DNA from: Stappia sp. MMSF_3263
GTDB taxonomy: Bacteria; Pseudomonadota; Alphaproteobacteria; Rhizobiales; Stappiaceae
DNA length: 64,000 bases
NCBI RefSeq assembly: GCF_030733745.1
Contig: NZ_JASHIK010000005.1
Coordinates: forward strand, 1 to 64,000
Direction of reading: 5' to 3'
A model generated the notes under the pieces. The model did not search any database and was not told the DNA's origin. It worked only from the letters and a program-made list of their open reading frames with translations. The position numbers and the translations under genes were made by a program. Shown here in pieces: positions 53,270 through 61,789 of the stretch. Each line of letters starts with the position of its first letter. Position 1 is the stretch's first letter.

Positions 53270-53295
53270 CGCACCCAGAACGCAAGGAGCCGACG

Positions 53296-54159
53296 ATGAA
53301 GTACCGTGACCTCAGATACCTGCGTGTGGCCGTCGACAATCTCGACGAGGCCGCGCGTTTTGCACGGGACGTGTTCGGTCTCCAGGCGAGCGATCGTGAC
53401 GACGAGCGTGCCATGTTCCGCTCCGACGACCGCAATTATTCGCTCTGTCTTTCGACGGCGGGCGACGGCGAGGCGATCGCGCTCACCGTGGCGCGCGAGG
53501 AAGACCTCGGTGCGCTCGGGGCACGGCTCGAGGCTGCCGGATACACAGCGCGCATGCTGTCTGCCGACGGGGCGCGGGTGCGTCAGGCAAAGGCGGTGCT
53601 CGCCACCGAGGCGCCGAACGGGGTCATGGTCGAGATCGTCTGGCGGCCGCTGACCTCCGGCTGGCGTTATCACGGTCCGCGCGATGCCGGCATCACCGAT
53701 TTCGGCGCCGTCCAGCTTGCCTGCACCGACGTCGCCGCCAACGAGACCTTCTTCGTCAAGGGGCTGGGCCTGACGGTGTCCGACTGGGCCGGCGATGCCG
53801 CCTATCTGGCGCTCGACGAGGCGCATCACCGCATCGCGCTCTACCCGTCCGCCCGCGACGGCATTCTCGGCGCGGCCTACGAGGTCGACGCCAAGGACAG
53901 CCTGATGCGCAACTGGTACTTCATCCAGAAAAGCCAGCTTCCCGTTGTCGCCGGCCCGGACCGGCAGGCTGCCTCAGGCGCCATGTACGTGACGACGCGC
54001 GGCCCCAGGGGTCTGCTGCTGAGCTATACAACCGGCATGGAGAAGGGTCCGCAGATCGAGGCGCGCGGCCCGCGCCAGTTTCCCGATACCGCGCTGAGCC
54101 ACGGCCAATGGGGCTCGGTGACCGAGCAGCCGGAATTCCTGGGAGGAGAGGCGCGATGA
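53296..54159 (+). CDS. VOC-fold protein, extradiol-dioxygenase-like without metal ligands
   Basis: A 287-residue two-module VOC protein of the type I extradiol dioxygenase superfamily, and a paralogue of the next gene. Aligned with that gene, the three metal ligands are replaced: the first His by Ala138 (DFGAVQL), the second His by Gly192 (GILGAAYEV) and the Glu by Ser243 (LLSYTTG). It therefore cannot bind iron as a classical dioxygenase. It may be a structural partner or have another role. AAGGAG precedes the ATG at 53296. Confidence 0.75.
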   Translation: MKYRDLRYLRVAVDNLDEAARFARDVFGLQASDRDDERAMFRSDDRNYSLCLSTAGDGEAIALTVAREEDLGALGARLEAAGYTARMLSADGARVRQAKAVLATEAPNGVMVEIVWRPLTSGWRYHGPRDAGITDFGAVQLACTDVAANETFFVKGLGLTVSDWAGDAAYLALDEAHHRIALYPSARDGILGAAYEVDAKDSLMRNWYFIQKSQLPVVAGPDRQAASGAMYVTTRGPRGLLLSYTTGMEKGPQIEARGPRQFPDTALSHGQWGSVTEQPEFLGGEAR

Positions 54160-55037
54160 TCGAGCTCAAGGATGTCGTCTACTGTCGCCTCGGCACCACG
54201 GATCTTGCTGGAGCGGAATGGTTCGCCACCAACATCCTCGGCCTCGAGGTGTCCGAGCGCCGTCGCGGCGCGACCTATTTCAAGTCCGATGAGCGCGCCC
54301 ACACGCTTTGTTATGTCGAGGGAGATCCGGCCGACCAGGTGACCGCCTTCGAGCTCGGACGCGGCGAGGACCTGCAAACGGCGGCCGCCACGTTGGAAGC
54401 GCTCGGCCACCATGTCCACTACGGCACGCGCGAGGAATGCGAGGCGCGCCTCGTGCGCGAGTTCATCCGCTTCCGCGACCCGACCGGAAATGCCATCGAG
54501 TTCGTCGTCCGTCCCGAGACGACGGGCCTGCGCTATCACGGCACCCGCGATGCCGGCATCACCGGCTTCTCCCATGTCGGGCTCTGCACCACGGACGCGG
54601 CGCGCGACGAGGCCTTCTGGACGAGTGTCTGCAACGCACGGGTCTCCGACCGCATCGGCGATGCACCGTTGATGCGGCTTGGCACGATCCATCATTCGAT
54701 CGCGCTCTTCCCCTTCCACAAGGCGGGAATCCAGCACATCAACCACCAGGTCGGCGGCACGGACGACATCCAGCGTTCCTTCCACTTCGTCTCCGACAAC
54801 CAGGTCAAGATCACCTTCGGTCCCGGCCAGCATCCGACCTCGTCGGCCGAGTTCCTGTATTTCACCGGACCGGACGGCATGACCTTCGAGTATTCGACCG
54901 GGGTCTGCGAGATCCACGACGAGCCGCTTTGGCGCGACCGGCAGTTCCATTTCGAGCCGAAGGGCTTCTGCAAGTGGGGTTCCGCCCCGCGCATCGCCGC
55001 CTTCGACAATGCCAAGGGCGGCGACGGGCAGGACTGA
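54156..55037 (+). CDS. Type I extradiol ring-cleavage dioxygenase (VOC family)
   Basis: A 293-residue VOC protein with the 2-His-1-Glu metal site of type I extradiol dioxygenases: His140 (GFSHVGL), His194 (GIQHINHQ) and Glu245 (GMTFEYSTG). The C-terminal stretch HPTSSAEFLYFTGPDGMTFE resembles the extradiol signature. It is expected to cleave a catechol meta to the hydroxyls. Since HpaE, HpaH and HpaI homologues follow, it fills the HpaD position. Overlaps both neighbours (ATGA, TGATG). Confidence 0.82.
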   Translation: MIELKDVVYCRLGTTDLAGAEWFATNILGLEVSERRRGATYFKSDERAHTLCYVEGDPADQVTAFELGRGEDLQTAAATLEALGHHVHYGTREECEARLVREFIRFRDPTGNAIEFVVRPETTGLRYHGTRDAGITGFSHVGLCTTDAARDEAFWTSVCNARVSDRIGDAPLMRLGTIHHSIALFPFHKAGIQHINHQVGGTDDIQRSFHFVSDNQVKITFGPGQHPTSSAEFLYFTGPDGMTFEYSTGVCEIHDEPLWRDRQFHFEPKGFCKWGSAPRIAAFDNAKGGDGQD

Positions 55038-55729
55038 TGAGCAATCTCTCCCTTACCGTTCGGCTGGCGGCGCGCGCGCTGGCCCGGGCCGGCCTCGTTC
55101 ACGCCTACGGGCATTGCTCGGCGCGCATCGACGCGGAACGCTTTCTCGTCTGTCCAGCCGAGCCGATGGGCTTGATCGCACCGGGTGCCGAATGCACCGA
55201 GGTGCCGGTCCACGGGCCTTTGCCCGAGGGCGTGCTCGGCGAGGTGCGGCTGCACCAGCAGATCTACCGGCGCCGGCCGGAGGCGGGCGGCGTCGTGCGC
55301 TTCATGGGCCCGAGCGCGATGGCGCTCGGCGCGACCTCGACCGTGCCCGCCATGCGCCACGGCTTCGGCACCTATTTCGCTCCCGCCGTCGGTCTCTGGG
55401 ACGACGTCCAGCTCATCCGCGACGATGCCCGTGCCCGGGGCGCGATCGACGCGATGGGGGAGGGCGCGGGCCTGCTGATGCGCGGCAATGGCGCGGTGAC
55501 GGCGGGCGCCAGCCTTCAGGAAGCGACGGTGCTTGCCTGGTATCTGGAGGACATGTGCCGGGTGGAGCTGGCCGCGCGCGCGGCCGGGCTCATCGAGGCC
55601 CCCGCGATATCGCAGGCGGAGGCAGCCGAGCGTGCGACCCGGGCCGGGCGCATCGTCGAGCGCATGTGGGATCATCTGACAGCGGCGGATCCGGAGACGG
55701 CTCCCAAGGAAAAAGGCGGCGCAACGTGA
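55037..55729 (+). CDS. Class II aldolase-like protein lacking zinc histidines
   Basis: A 230-residue class II aldolase/adducin-fold protein. The N-terminal motif HAYGHCSARI and Glu69 are kept, but the zinc ligands are not: the HxH position reads Arg88-Phe89-Met90 (GGVVRFMGPSAM), and the later NHG becomes GNG (Asn151 in LMRGNGAVTAG). It should therefore not be an ordinary zinc aldolase. In this operon it could supply a missing step or only a structural function. Overlaps the dioxygenase gene by one base and the ALDH gene by four. Confidence 0.78.
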   Translation: MSNLSLTVRLAARALARAGLVHAYGHCSARIDAERFLVCPAEPMGLIAPGAECTEVPVHGPLPEGVLGEVRLHQQIYRRRPEAGGVVRFMGPSAMALGATSTVPAMRHGFGTYFAPAVGLWDDVQLIRDDARARGAIDAMGEGAGLLMRGNGAVTAGASLQEATVLAWYLEDMCRVELAARAAGLIEAPAISQAEAAERATRAGRIVERMWDHLTAADPETAPKEKGGAT

Positions 55730-57180
55730 CCGAATTCAGGAACTTCATCGATGGCCGGTTCGTTTCCGGCCGGGGCGACGGCTTTGCCAACCACTTTCCG
55801 ACCACCGGCGAGGTGATCGGCGAGATCCGGGCCGCCGACAGGGCGCAGGTCGACCAGGCGGTCGGCGCCGCGCGCGCGGCGCTGAAAGGCCCCTGGGGCC
55901 GGATGAGCGTGGCCGAGCGCACAGGCCTCCTGCGCAAGCTTGCCGATGGCATCAACGCGCGTTTCGACGAGTTCCTCGCCGCCGAGATCCGCGACACGGG
56001 CAAGCCGCGTTCGATCGCCAGCCATATCGACATTCCGCGCGGCGCCGCCAATTTCAACGTCTTCGCCGACCAGGTCGCGACGCTCGGCACCGAAAGCTTC
56101 TCCATGCCGACGCCGGATGGCCTTGGCGCGCTGAACTATGCGGTGCGCACGCCGCGCGGCGTCATCGCCGTGATCTGTCCGTGGAACCTGCCGTTGCTGC
56201 TGATGACCTGGAAGGTCGCCCCGGCGCTGGCCTGCGGCAACACGGTTGTCGTCAAGCCGTCCGAGGAAACGCCAGCAACGGCAACGCTTCTGGGCGAGGT
56301 GATGAACGAGGTCGGCATTCCCGCCGGCGTCTACAATGTCGTGCATGGGCGCGGCCCCGGCTGCACCGGCGAGTTCCTGACCACCCATGCGGATGTCGAC
56401 GGCATCACCTTCACCGGCGAGACCCGCACCGGCGAGGCGATCATGGCGGCGGCCGCGCGCGGCGTCCGTCCGGTTTCGCTTGAGCTCGGCGGCAAGAATC
56501 CCGGCATCATTTTCGACGATGCCGATTTCGACAAGACGATGGAGGGCATCGGCCGCGCCTGTTTTGCCAATACCGGCCAGGTCTGCCTCGGCACCGAGCG
56601 GATCTACGTGCAGCGCGGCATCTTCGACAGGATCGCGGAAGGCCTTGCCGACAAGGCCCGGAGCTACCGCTTCGGCGATCCTTTCGACACGGCGACGACG
56701 ATGGGTCCGGTGATCTCGGCAGAGCACCGCGCCAAGGTGCTGTCCTTCTACGACAAGGCCCGCAGCGAGGGCGCCAACATGATCGTCGGCGGCGGTGTGC
56801 CGGAGCTCCAGGGCTACGAGGACGGCTACTGGGTCGAGCCGACCGTCTGGACCGGCCTGCCCGAGACCTCGCCGGTCATCACCGAGGAGATCTTCGGCCC
56901 CTGCACGCATCTCACCCCCTTCGATACCGAGGAGGAGGCGGTCGCGCTTGCCAACAACTCGCCCTACGGGCTTGCCACTTCGATCTGGACGGAAAACCTG
57001 ACGCGGGCGCACCGCGTGGCGGGCCAGGTCGAGGTCGGCATCAGCTGGGTCAATTGCTGGTTCCTGCGCGATCTCAGGACCCCGTTCGGCGGCTCTAAGG
57101 CGAGCGGCATCGGCCGCGAGGGCGGCATCCATTCCATGGAGTTCTATTCCGAACTCCGCAACGTCTGCATCAAGCTCTGA
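55726..57180 (+). CDS. hpaE: 5-carboxymethyl-2-hydroxymuconate semialdehyde-type dehydrogenase (HpaE-like)
   Basis: A 484-residue aldehyde dehydrogenase with general base Glu253 (VSLELGGKNPGIIF) and nucleophile Cys287 (NTGQVCLGTERI). The company of HpaH and HpaI homologues and the dioxygenase suggests oxidation of a ring-cleavage semialdehyde. The GTG start at 55726 overlaps the previous stop as GTGA. Other muconic semialdehyde dehydrogenases such as DmpC are very similar, so substrate is inferred from context. Confidence 0.86.
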   Translation: MTEFRNFIDGRFVSGRGDGFANHFPTTGEVIGEIRAADRAQVDQAVGAARAALKGPWGRMSVAERTGLLRKLADGINARFDEFLAAEIRDTGKPRSIASHIDIPRGAANFNVFADQVATLGTESFSMPTPDGLGALNYAVRTPRGVIAVICPWNLPLLLMTWKVAPALACGNTVVVKPSEETPATATLLGEVMNEVGIPAGVYNVVHGRGPGCTGEFLTTHADVDGITFTGETRTGEAIMAAAARGVRPVSLELGGKNPGIIFDDADFDKTMEGIGRACFANTGQVCLGTERIYVQRGIFDRIAEGLADKARSYRFGDPFDTATTMGPVISAEHRAKVLSFYDKARSEGANMIVGGGVPELQGYEDGYWVEPTVWTGLPETSPVITEEIFGPCTHLTPFDTEEEAVALANNSPYGLATSIWTENLTRAHRVAGQVEVGISWVNCWFLRDLRTPFGGSKASGIGREGGIHSMEFYSELRNVCIKL

Positions 57181-57195
57181 GGATCCGAGGACATC

Positions 57196-57978
57196 ATGCT
57201 GACTGAAGCCCAGCGCGCGGAGGTCGTCGCCTCCCTGCTTGAAAGCCATCGCACCAAGGTGCAAGGCCGACGCCCCTCCGAAATGTTCCCGGAGATCGTG
57301 ATCGAGGATTCCTATGCGATCTCCTCCGCCGTCGCCGCTGAGCGGGTAAAGGCCGGCCGGAAGATCGTCGGCCACAAGATCGGCCTGACCTCGAAGGCGA
57401 TGCAGGCCTCCTCGAAGATCGACGAGCCGGACTACGGTTATCTCTTCGACGACCTTGTCCTTTCCGACGGCGCCAAGGTTCCCTTCGATGCCTTCTGCGT
57501 GCCGCGCGTCGAGCCGGAACTGACCTTCATCCTCAAGGAGCCGTTGAAAGGTCCGGGCGTCGGCCTCGTCGACGTTCTGCGCGCCACCGAATGGGTTGTG
57601 CCCTCGATCGAGATCATCGACGCGCGCGTCACGGAGCCGCGCCGGATCTACGACACGGTGGCCGACAACGGCGCTGCCGCCGGCATTGTGCTCGGCGGCC
57701 GCCCCGTGCGCCCGGATGCCGTCGATCTGCGCTGGGTCGGCGCGGTGTTCTACCGCAACTCCGAGATCGAGGAGACCGGCCTTGCCGCCGGCGTGCTCGG
57801 CCATCCGGCGATGGCGATCGCCTGGCTCGCCAACAAGGTCGGCCCCTTCGGCACGACGCTGGAGCCGGGCCACCTGATGCTGTCGGGCTCCTTCACGCGG
57901 CCGGTCTGGGCGGCCAAGGGCGATACGCTGCATGCCGATTTCGGCCCGCTCGGCTCGGTCGCAGTGCAGTTCGTATGA
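57196..57978 (+). CDS. hpaH: 2-oxohept-4-ene-1,7-dioate hydratase (HpaH-like)
   Basis: A 260-residue hydratase of the MhpD/HpaH family. Segments such as GHKIGLTSKAMQASSKIDEPDYG and VAGVLGHPAMAIAWLANK correspond closely to E. coli HpaH. It adds water to the enol dioate produced by ring cleavage. A decarboxylase of the same fold (DmpH) is the alternative, but the similarity favours HpaH. It overlaps the aldolase gene by 4 nt. Confidence 0.9.
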   Translation: MLTEAQRAEVVASLLESHRTKVQGRRPSEMFPEIVIEDSYAISSAVAAERVKAGRKIVGHKIGLTSKAMQASSKIDEPDYGYLFDDLVLSDGAKVPFDAFCVPRVEPELTFILKEPLKGPGVGLVDVLRATEWVVPSIEIIDARVTEPRRIYDTVADNGAAAGIVLGGRPVRPDAVDLRWVGAVFYRNSEIEETGLAAGVLGHPAMAIAWLANKVGPFGTTLEPGHLMLSGSFTRPVWAAKGDTLHADFGPLGSVAVQFV

Positions 57979-58745
57979 CCATGCCGCAGAACCGCTTCAA
58001 GGCACGCCTTGTGTCCGGCGAGCTGCAATGGGGCCTGTGGAGCTCACTCGCGAGCCCCGTCGCGGCCGAGGCCCTGTCGCTGACCGGCTTCGACTGGATG
58101 CTGTTCGATACCGAGCACTCGCCGGTCGAGATCGCCGCCCTGCAGCCGATCCTCCAGGCCGCCGCCACCGGCACCGCCTCCGCCGTGACGCGGCCCGCGT
58201 GGAACGACAAGGTGCTGATCAAGCGGCTGCTCGACATCGGCGTCCAGACCCTGCTCGTGCCGTTCGTCGAGACGGTGGAGGAGGCGGAGGCCGCGGTGCG
58301 CGCCACCCGCTATCCCCCCGACGGCATTCGCGGTGTCGCCGGTTCCACCCGCGCCAGCCGCTACGGTATGGTGCCGGACTACCTGCAAAAGGCGAATGCC
58401 GAGATCTGCGTGCTCGTCCAGATCGAGACCGCGCAGGCGATGGCGCGGCTTGAGGACATCGCGGCGGTCGAGGGCGTCGACGGCGTCTTCATCGGCCCGT
58501 CCGATCTCTCCGCCTCGATGGGTCATCTCGGCAATCCGGGTCACCCGGACGTGCAGGAGGCAATCCGCGCGGCGGCACAGCGGATCACGGCTGCAGGCAA
58601 GGTCCCGGGTATTCTCGCGACCCGCGCGGAAGACGCGCTTCGCTACCGCGACTGGGGCTATCGCTTCGTTGCCGCCGGTGTCGACACCGGCCTGCTTGTC
58701 GGCTCGGCGCGCGCATTGATGCAGGCCGTTTCCGGCCGAGCCTGA
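57975..58745 (+). CDS. hpaI: 4-hydroxy-2-oxoheptanedioate aldolase (HpaI-like)
   Basis: A 256-residue class II pyruvate aldolase. The catalytic pair is His48 (DTEHSPVEI) and Arg73 (VTRPAWND), and the metal ligands are Glu151 (QIETAQAM) and Asp177 (GPSDLSASM). It cleaves the hydrated product into pyruvate and an aldehyde, succinate semialdehyde for the homoprotocatechuate route. The end of the catabolic operon; two hairpins follow the gene. Confidence 0.92.
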   Translation: MTMPQNRFKARLVSGELQWGLWSSLASPVAAEALSLTGFDWMLFDTEHSPVEIAALQPILQAAATGTASAVTRPAWNDKVLIKRLLDIGVQTLLVPFVETVEEAEAAVRATRYPPDGIRGVAGSTRASRYGMVPDYLQKANAEICVLVQIETAQAMARLEDIAAVEGVDGVFIGPSDLSASMGHLGNPGHPDVQEAIRAAAQRITAAGKVPGILATRAEDALRYRDWGYRFVAAGVDTGLLVGSARALMQAVSGRA

Positions 58746-58752
58746 AAGCCTG

Positions 58753-58810
58753 CCTGCCGGAGCATGCTGCTTCCGGCGGGCGATGGCGTCTTCGCGCAAG
58801 AATGCGAAGA
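58753..58810 (+). terminator. Two hairpins after hpaI-like gene
   Basis: A 9-bp stem with one G-T pair (58753-58761 with 58772-58780) and a 7-bp stem (TCTTCGC 58789-58795 with GCGAAGA 58804-58810) lie in the 317-nt gap after the operon. No T run follows. Their position suggests the end of the operon message. The rest of the gap up to 59062 shows no gene. Confidence 0.5.
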
Positions 58811-59062
58811 TTGTATGCAATAACCATCCGTTTCGACATTCAGGCCTGATTTCGCGGGCGAATGCCCTGGTCCGCAAGCACCCTCCGGGCAGTCTTCAAC
58901 AGCCTCTTCCAGATCGTGTCATGCTGTCATTTGATCGCGGCACGACGCGATGACTACAATCTTCTCGACGGCCGCCTGCCTCGGCTCTCTCATGCGCCAA
59001 CGGCCTCGCCGACCTGCAGGCGGAGGCTGGCGGTTGAGACGGTCAGGGGAGGAAGAAGCCAG

Positions 59063-59953
59063 ATGGGCACTGTGATCACGCCGGAAGAGTTGCCTCAATG
59101 GATGGACGGCGATCTGGTGCAGGACAGCGCGCCCCTTGGCTGGAACGGCCTCAAGCTGAAGCGCTACCATACGCCGCCACAAGAGGTGAACCTGCCCATG
59201 GTCTGCGATTTCGCGGTCGTGGCTTATGTCAACCGGCATGCACTGAAATGGCGCCGTTATGACGGGCCATGGGAGACCGGACGCGTCGGGCCGGGTCTTG
59301 TCTCCGTCCTGACGCGCGCAGAAGTGTCGCACTGGCGCTGGGACAGCCCCGTTGAGGCCCTTCACGTCTACCTGCCCTTCGAGGCGATGGCCGCGACGGC
59401 CGAGGCCGTGTTCGAGCGGGACATTGAAGACATACAACTCAGGAATATCCTGTCCGCCGAGGATCCCGTCCTGACCGAAGCGGCGGCGCGGCTGGCCAGC
59501 GAGGTTGGCGTTGGCGGCCTTGGCGGCCAGCTTTACGTCGAGGCGCTGCGCTGTCAGATGTCCGTGCATATTCTTCGAAACTACGCGGCGGTCGCCTTCC
59601 GCGAACACCTGCCCAATGGCGGGTTGTCGCGGCCCCAATGCAGGTTGATCCTCGAGTTCATCGAGGAGAATATCGGCCGGAATATCTCCCTTGCCGAACT
59701 TGCCGGCGTCCTGCAACTGAGTGTCTTTCACTTCAGCCGCAAGTTTAGCAAGGAATTCGGCTGCTCGCCCTATGCCTATGTTCTGCGGAAGCGTGTGGAG
59801 CATGCCAAGCAGCAACTGCGCAGCGGGAGTGCTCCGTTGAAGGTTGTCGCGGCCGATTGCGGCTTTGCGGACCAGAGCCACATGACAAGACTGTTCCGGC
59901 GCTTCCTGAACGTGACGCCGGCCGAATACCGTTCCCGGTCGCTTCCTTTCTGA
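59063..59953 (+). CDS. AraC-family transcriptional regulator
   Basis: A 296-residue regulator with an N-terminal variable sensor domain and C-terminal double helix-turn-helix (ISLAELAGVLQLSVFHFSRKF, then LKVVAADCGFADQSHMTRLF, ending in PAEYRSRS). A strong GGGGAGGAAG site precedes the ATG at 59063; earlier in-frame starts lie in the gap. It precedes the FMN reductase gene by about 190 nt; the target could be this group or others. Confidence 0.87.
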   Translation: MGTVITPEELPQWMDGDLVQDSAPLGWNGLKLKRYHTPPQEVNLPMVCDFAVVAYVNRHALKWRRYDGPWETGRVGPGLVSVLTRAEVSHWRWDSPVEALHVYLPFEAMAATAEAVFERDIEDIQLRNILSAEDPVLTEAAARLASEVGVGGLGGQLYVEALRCQMSVHILRNYAAVAFREHLPNGGLSRPQCRLILEFIEENIGRNISLAELAGVLQLSVFHFSRKFSKEFGCSPYAYVLRKRVEHAKQQLRSGSAPLKVVAADCGFADQSHMTRLFRRFLNVTPAEYRSRSLPF

Positions 59954-60147
59954 TCCCCAAAGCGGAAAGCATCGCTGCTGACGCAGGCGAGACCCGCCGC
60001 GCGGCCGCATCAATGCAGAACGGGTTGCAGCAAGAACGTCCAATCGATCGGTCGCGGATGTTCTATATCCGGCCTGCCCGTCCTTCCTAACGTTCCTCGT
60101 CATTGATCCCGGTTGGTCGTGACGGTTGCAGGAGCAGGAGGCAGGAT

Positions 60148-60720
60148 ATGACAGAAGCGCGAATTCGCACCGCCGTGATTGTCGGGAGCACGCGGGAAGG
60201 GCGGTTCGGGGAGACGGTCGCCCGTTGGTTTGTTGCGCGCGCGGCGCTGCACGGCACGCTGGACATCGATCTGATCGACCTGGCCGAAGCACAACTGCCG
60301 TCCGTCATGACCGCCACGCCTTCGGCCGAGGTGACGGCGGTGACGGCGAGGTTTTCGAAAGCGGACGCGTTCGTGATCGTCACGCCCGAATACAATCACG
60401 GGTACCCGGCCTCGCTGAAAACCGCTCTGGATGCCGCGCGGGAAGAGTGGAGGGCAAAGCCGGTCTCGTTCGTGTCCTATGGCGGCGTTTCCGGCGGCCT
60501 GCGGTCGGTCGAGCAACTTCGGCAGGTCTGCGCCGAATTGCACATGGTTTCGCTTCGCGACTGCGTCAGCTTGCACAATTGCCGGGAGCTGTTCGACGAA
60601 ACCGGCGAACTGAAGCAACCCGAGGGCCCCAACGTGGCGGCCAGGGTCATGCTCGATCAACTCTCATGGTGGGCCGAGGTGCTTCGGGATGCGCGCGCAA
60701 AGCGACCCTATGCGGCATAG
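60148..60720 (+). CDS. NADPH-dependent FMN reductase-family protein
   Basis: A 190-residue flavodoxin-like reductase with the phosphate loop GSTREGRFGE (residues 13-22) and the FMN-contacting PEYNHGYPASLKTALD segment. It reduces FMN, quinones or azo compounds with NADPH. GGAGGCAGG precedes the ATG at 60148. First of three genes on one strand with an EamA transporter and an NAD(P)-binding protein, consistent with a small detoxification group. Confidence 0.87.
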   Translation: MTEARIRTAVIVGSTREGRFGETVARWFVARAALHGTLDIDLIDLAEAQLPSVMTATPSAEVTAVTARFSKADAFVIVTPEYNHGYPASLKTALDAAREEWRAKPVSFVSYGGVSGGLRSVEQLRQVCAELHMVSLRDCVSLHNCRELFDETGELKQPEGPNVAARVMLDQLSWWAEVLRDARAKRPYAA

Positions 60721-60791
60721 CGGGGCTTTCTCCCGCAAGCCAGAACGGGCGGCAGATCCGGCTATCCAGGATACGACAGGAGGTCACGACA

Positions 60792-61742
60792 GTGTCGTCT
60801 GAAGCGAAGGGCGCGGAAGGCGCGCATGCCGGAATGTTCTTGTGGGCGCTGATTGTCGGGCTGTCCTTTCCCGCGGTGGGACTGTTGAGCGAGGGGCTGC
60901 CGCCGCTGTTTCTGACCGCGATCCGTTTCGCCATTGCGGCCGTTGCGCTGGGGGCGATCGTCTGGCGTGCTCCCGATCGCCTGCCCGGTCTTGCCGGGCT
61001 TGTCCTTTATGCGGCGATGGGGCTGTGCCTTGCCGGTTTCTTTGGCGCGATGTTCTGGGCGGCGCATCAGGTTACGGCGCTGTCGATGGCCACGCTCTAT
61101 GTCAGCGTTCCCCTGCTTGCCTATGCGCTCGGCCGCGTGTTCGGCGTGGAGCGGGCGGACGTGGTGCTGCTGGCGACGCTGGCGGTCGGGGCCGCGGGAG
61201 CGCTGGGGCTCGCCTGGGCCGGCAATGCCGATACGGGTGCAAGCCTGGAATTCGGCCTTGCGGAGGGACTGTTCTTCCTCGGCTGCCTCGCCTCCGCGTT
61301 TTATCCGGTCCTGAGCAAATGGGGCCTGCAGCGGGGTTGGCTTTCGCCGAGTTCCGCGCTGCGCACCTTCTGGAGCCTCGTGGCCGGCGGCGTGCTTATC
61401 GGGCTTCTTGGCCTTGCCCTTGAGCCGGTGCGGGCACTGGCCCGCATGACGGTGTCCGACTTCCTGTTGGTTGCCTATCTGGGCATCTTTTCAAGCGGCG
61501 TCACCTTCTGGCTGATGCAGCGGGGAACCGGGGTTCTCACGCCAGGCACGGTGACGGCCTACACCTATCTCGTTCCCTTCATCTCGATGTTTCTCATTTT
61601 TGCGATGGAGCCCGGCAGGATCGGTTGGCACTGGCTGCCCGGCTCCGTGGCGGTGGTGCTGGCGATCGTCTTGCTGCTGCGCCGTTCCGCGAGCGGGCGA
61701 AACAGGTCGCCGACACCGCAAAAGCGGACCGCGGCAGGTTGA
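60792..61742 (+). CDS. EamA/DMT-family transporter
   Basis: A 316-residue membrane protein with about ten hydrophobic segments and two EamA halves (MFLWALIVGLSFPAVGLLSEG and, in the second half, VSDFLLVAYLGIFSSGVTFWL with PFISMFLIF). The GTG at 60792 follows AGGAGGT. Members export metabolites or drugs; substrate unknown. A longer in-frame start at 60126 lies antisense to nothing and inside the reductase gene, so it is rejected. Confidence 0.86.
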   Translation: MSSEAKGAEGAHAGMFLWALIVGLSFPAVGLLSEGLPPLFLTAIRFAIAAVALGAIVWRAPDRLPGLAGLVLYAAMGLCLAGFFGAMFWAAHQVTALSMATLYVSVPLLAYALGRVFGVERADVVLLATLAVGAAGALGLAWAGNADTGASLEFGLAEGLFFLGCLASAFYPVLSKWGLQRGWLSPSSALRTFWSLVAGGVLIGLLGLALEPVRALARMTVSDFLLVAYLGIFSSGVTFWLMQRGTGVLTPGTVTAYTYLVPFISMFLIFAMEPGRIGWHWLPGSVAVVLAIVLLLRRSASGRNRSPTPQKRTAAG

Positions 61743-61789
61743 ACAGGTACGGGACATCTTTGCGTCTGATTGGAAAAGGGAGCCTTCAA

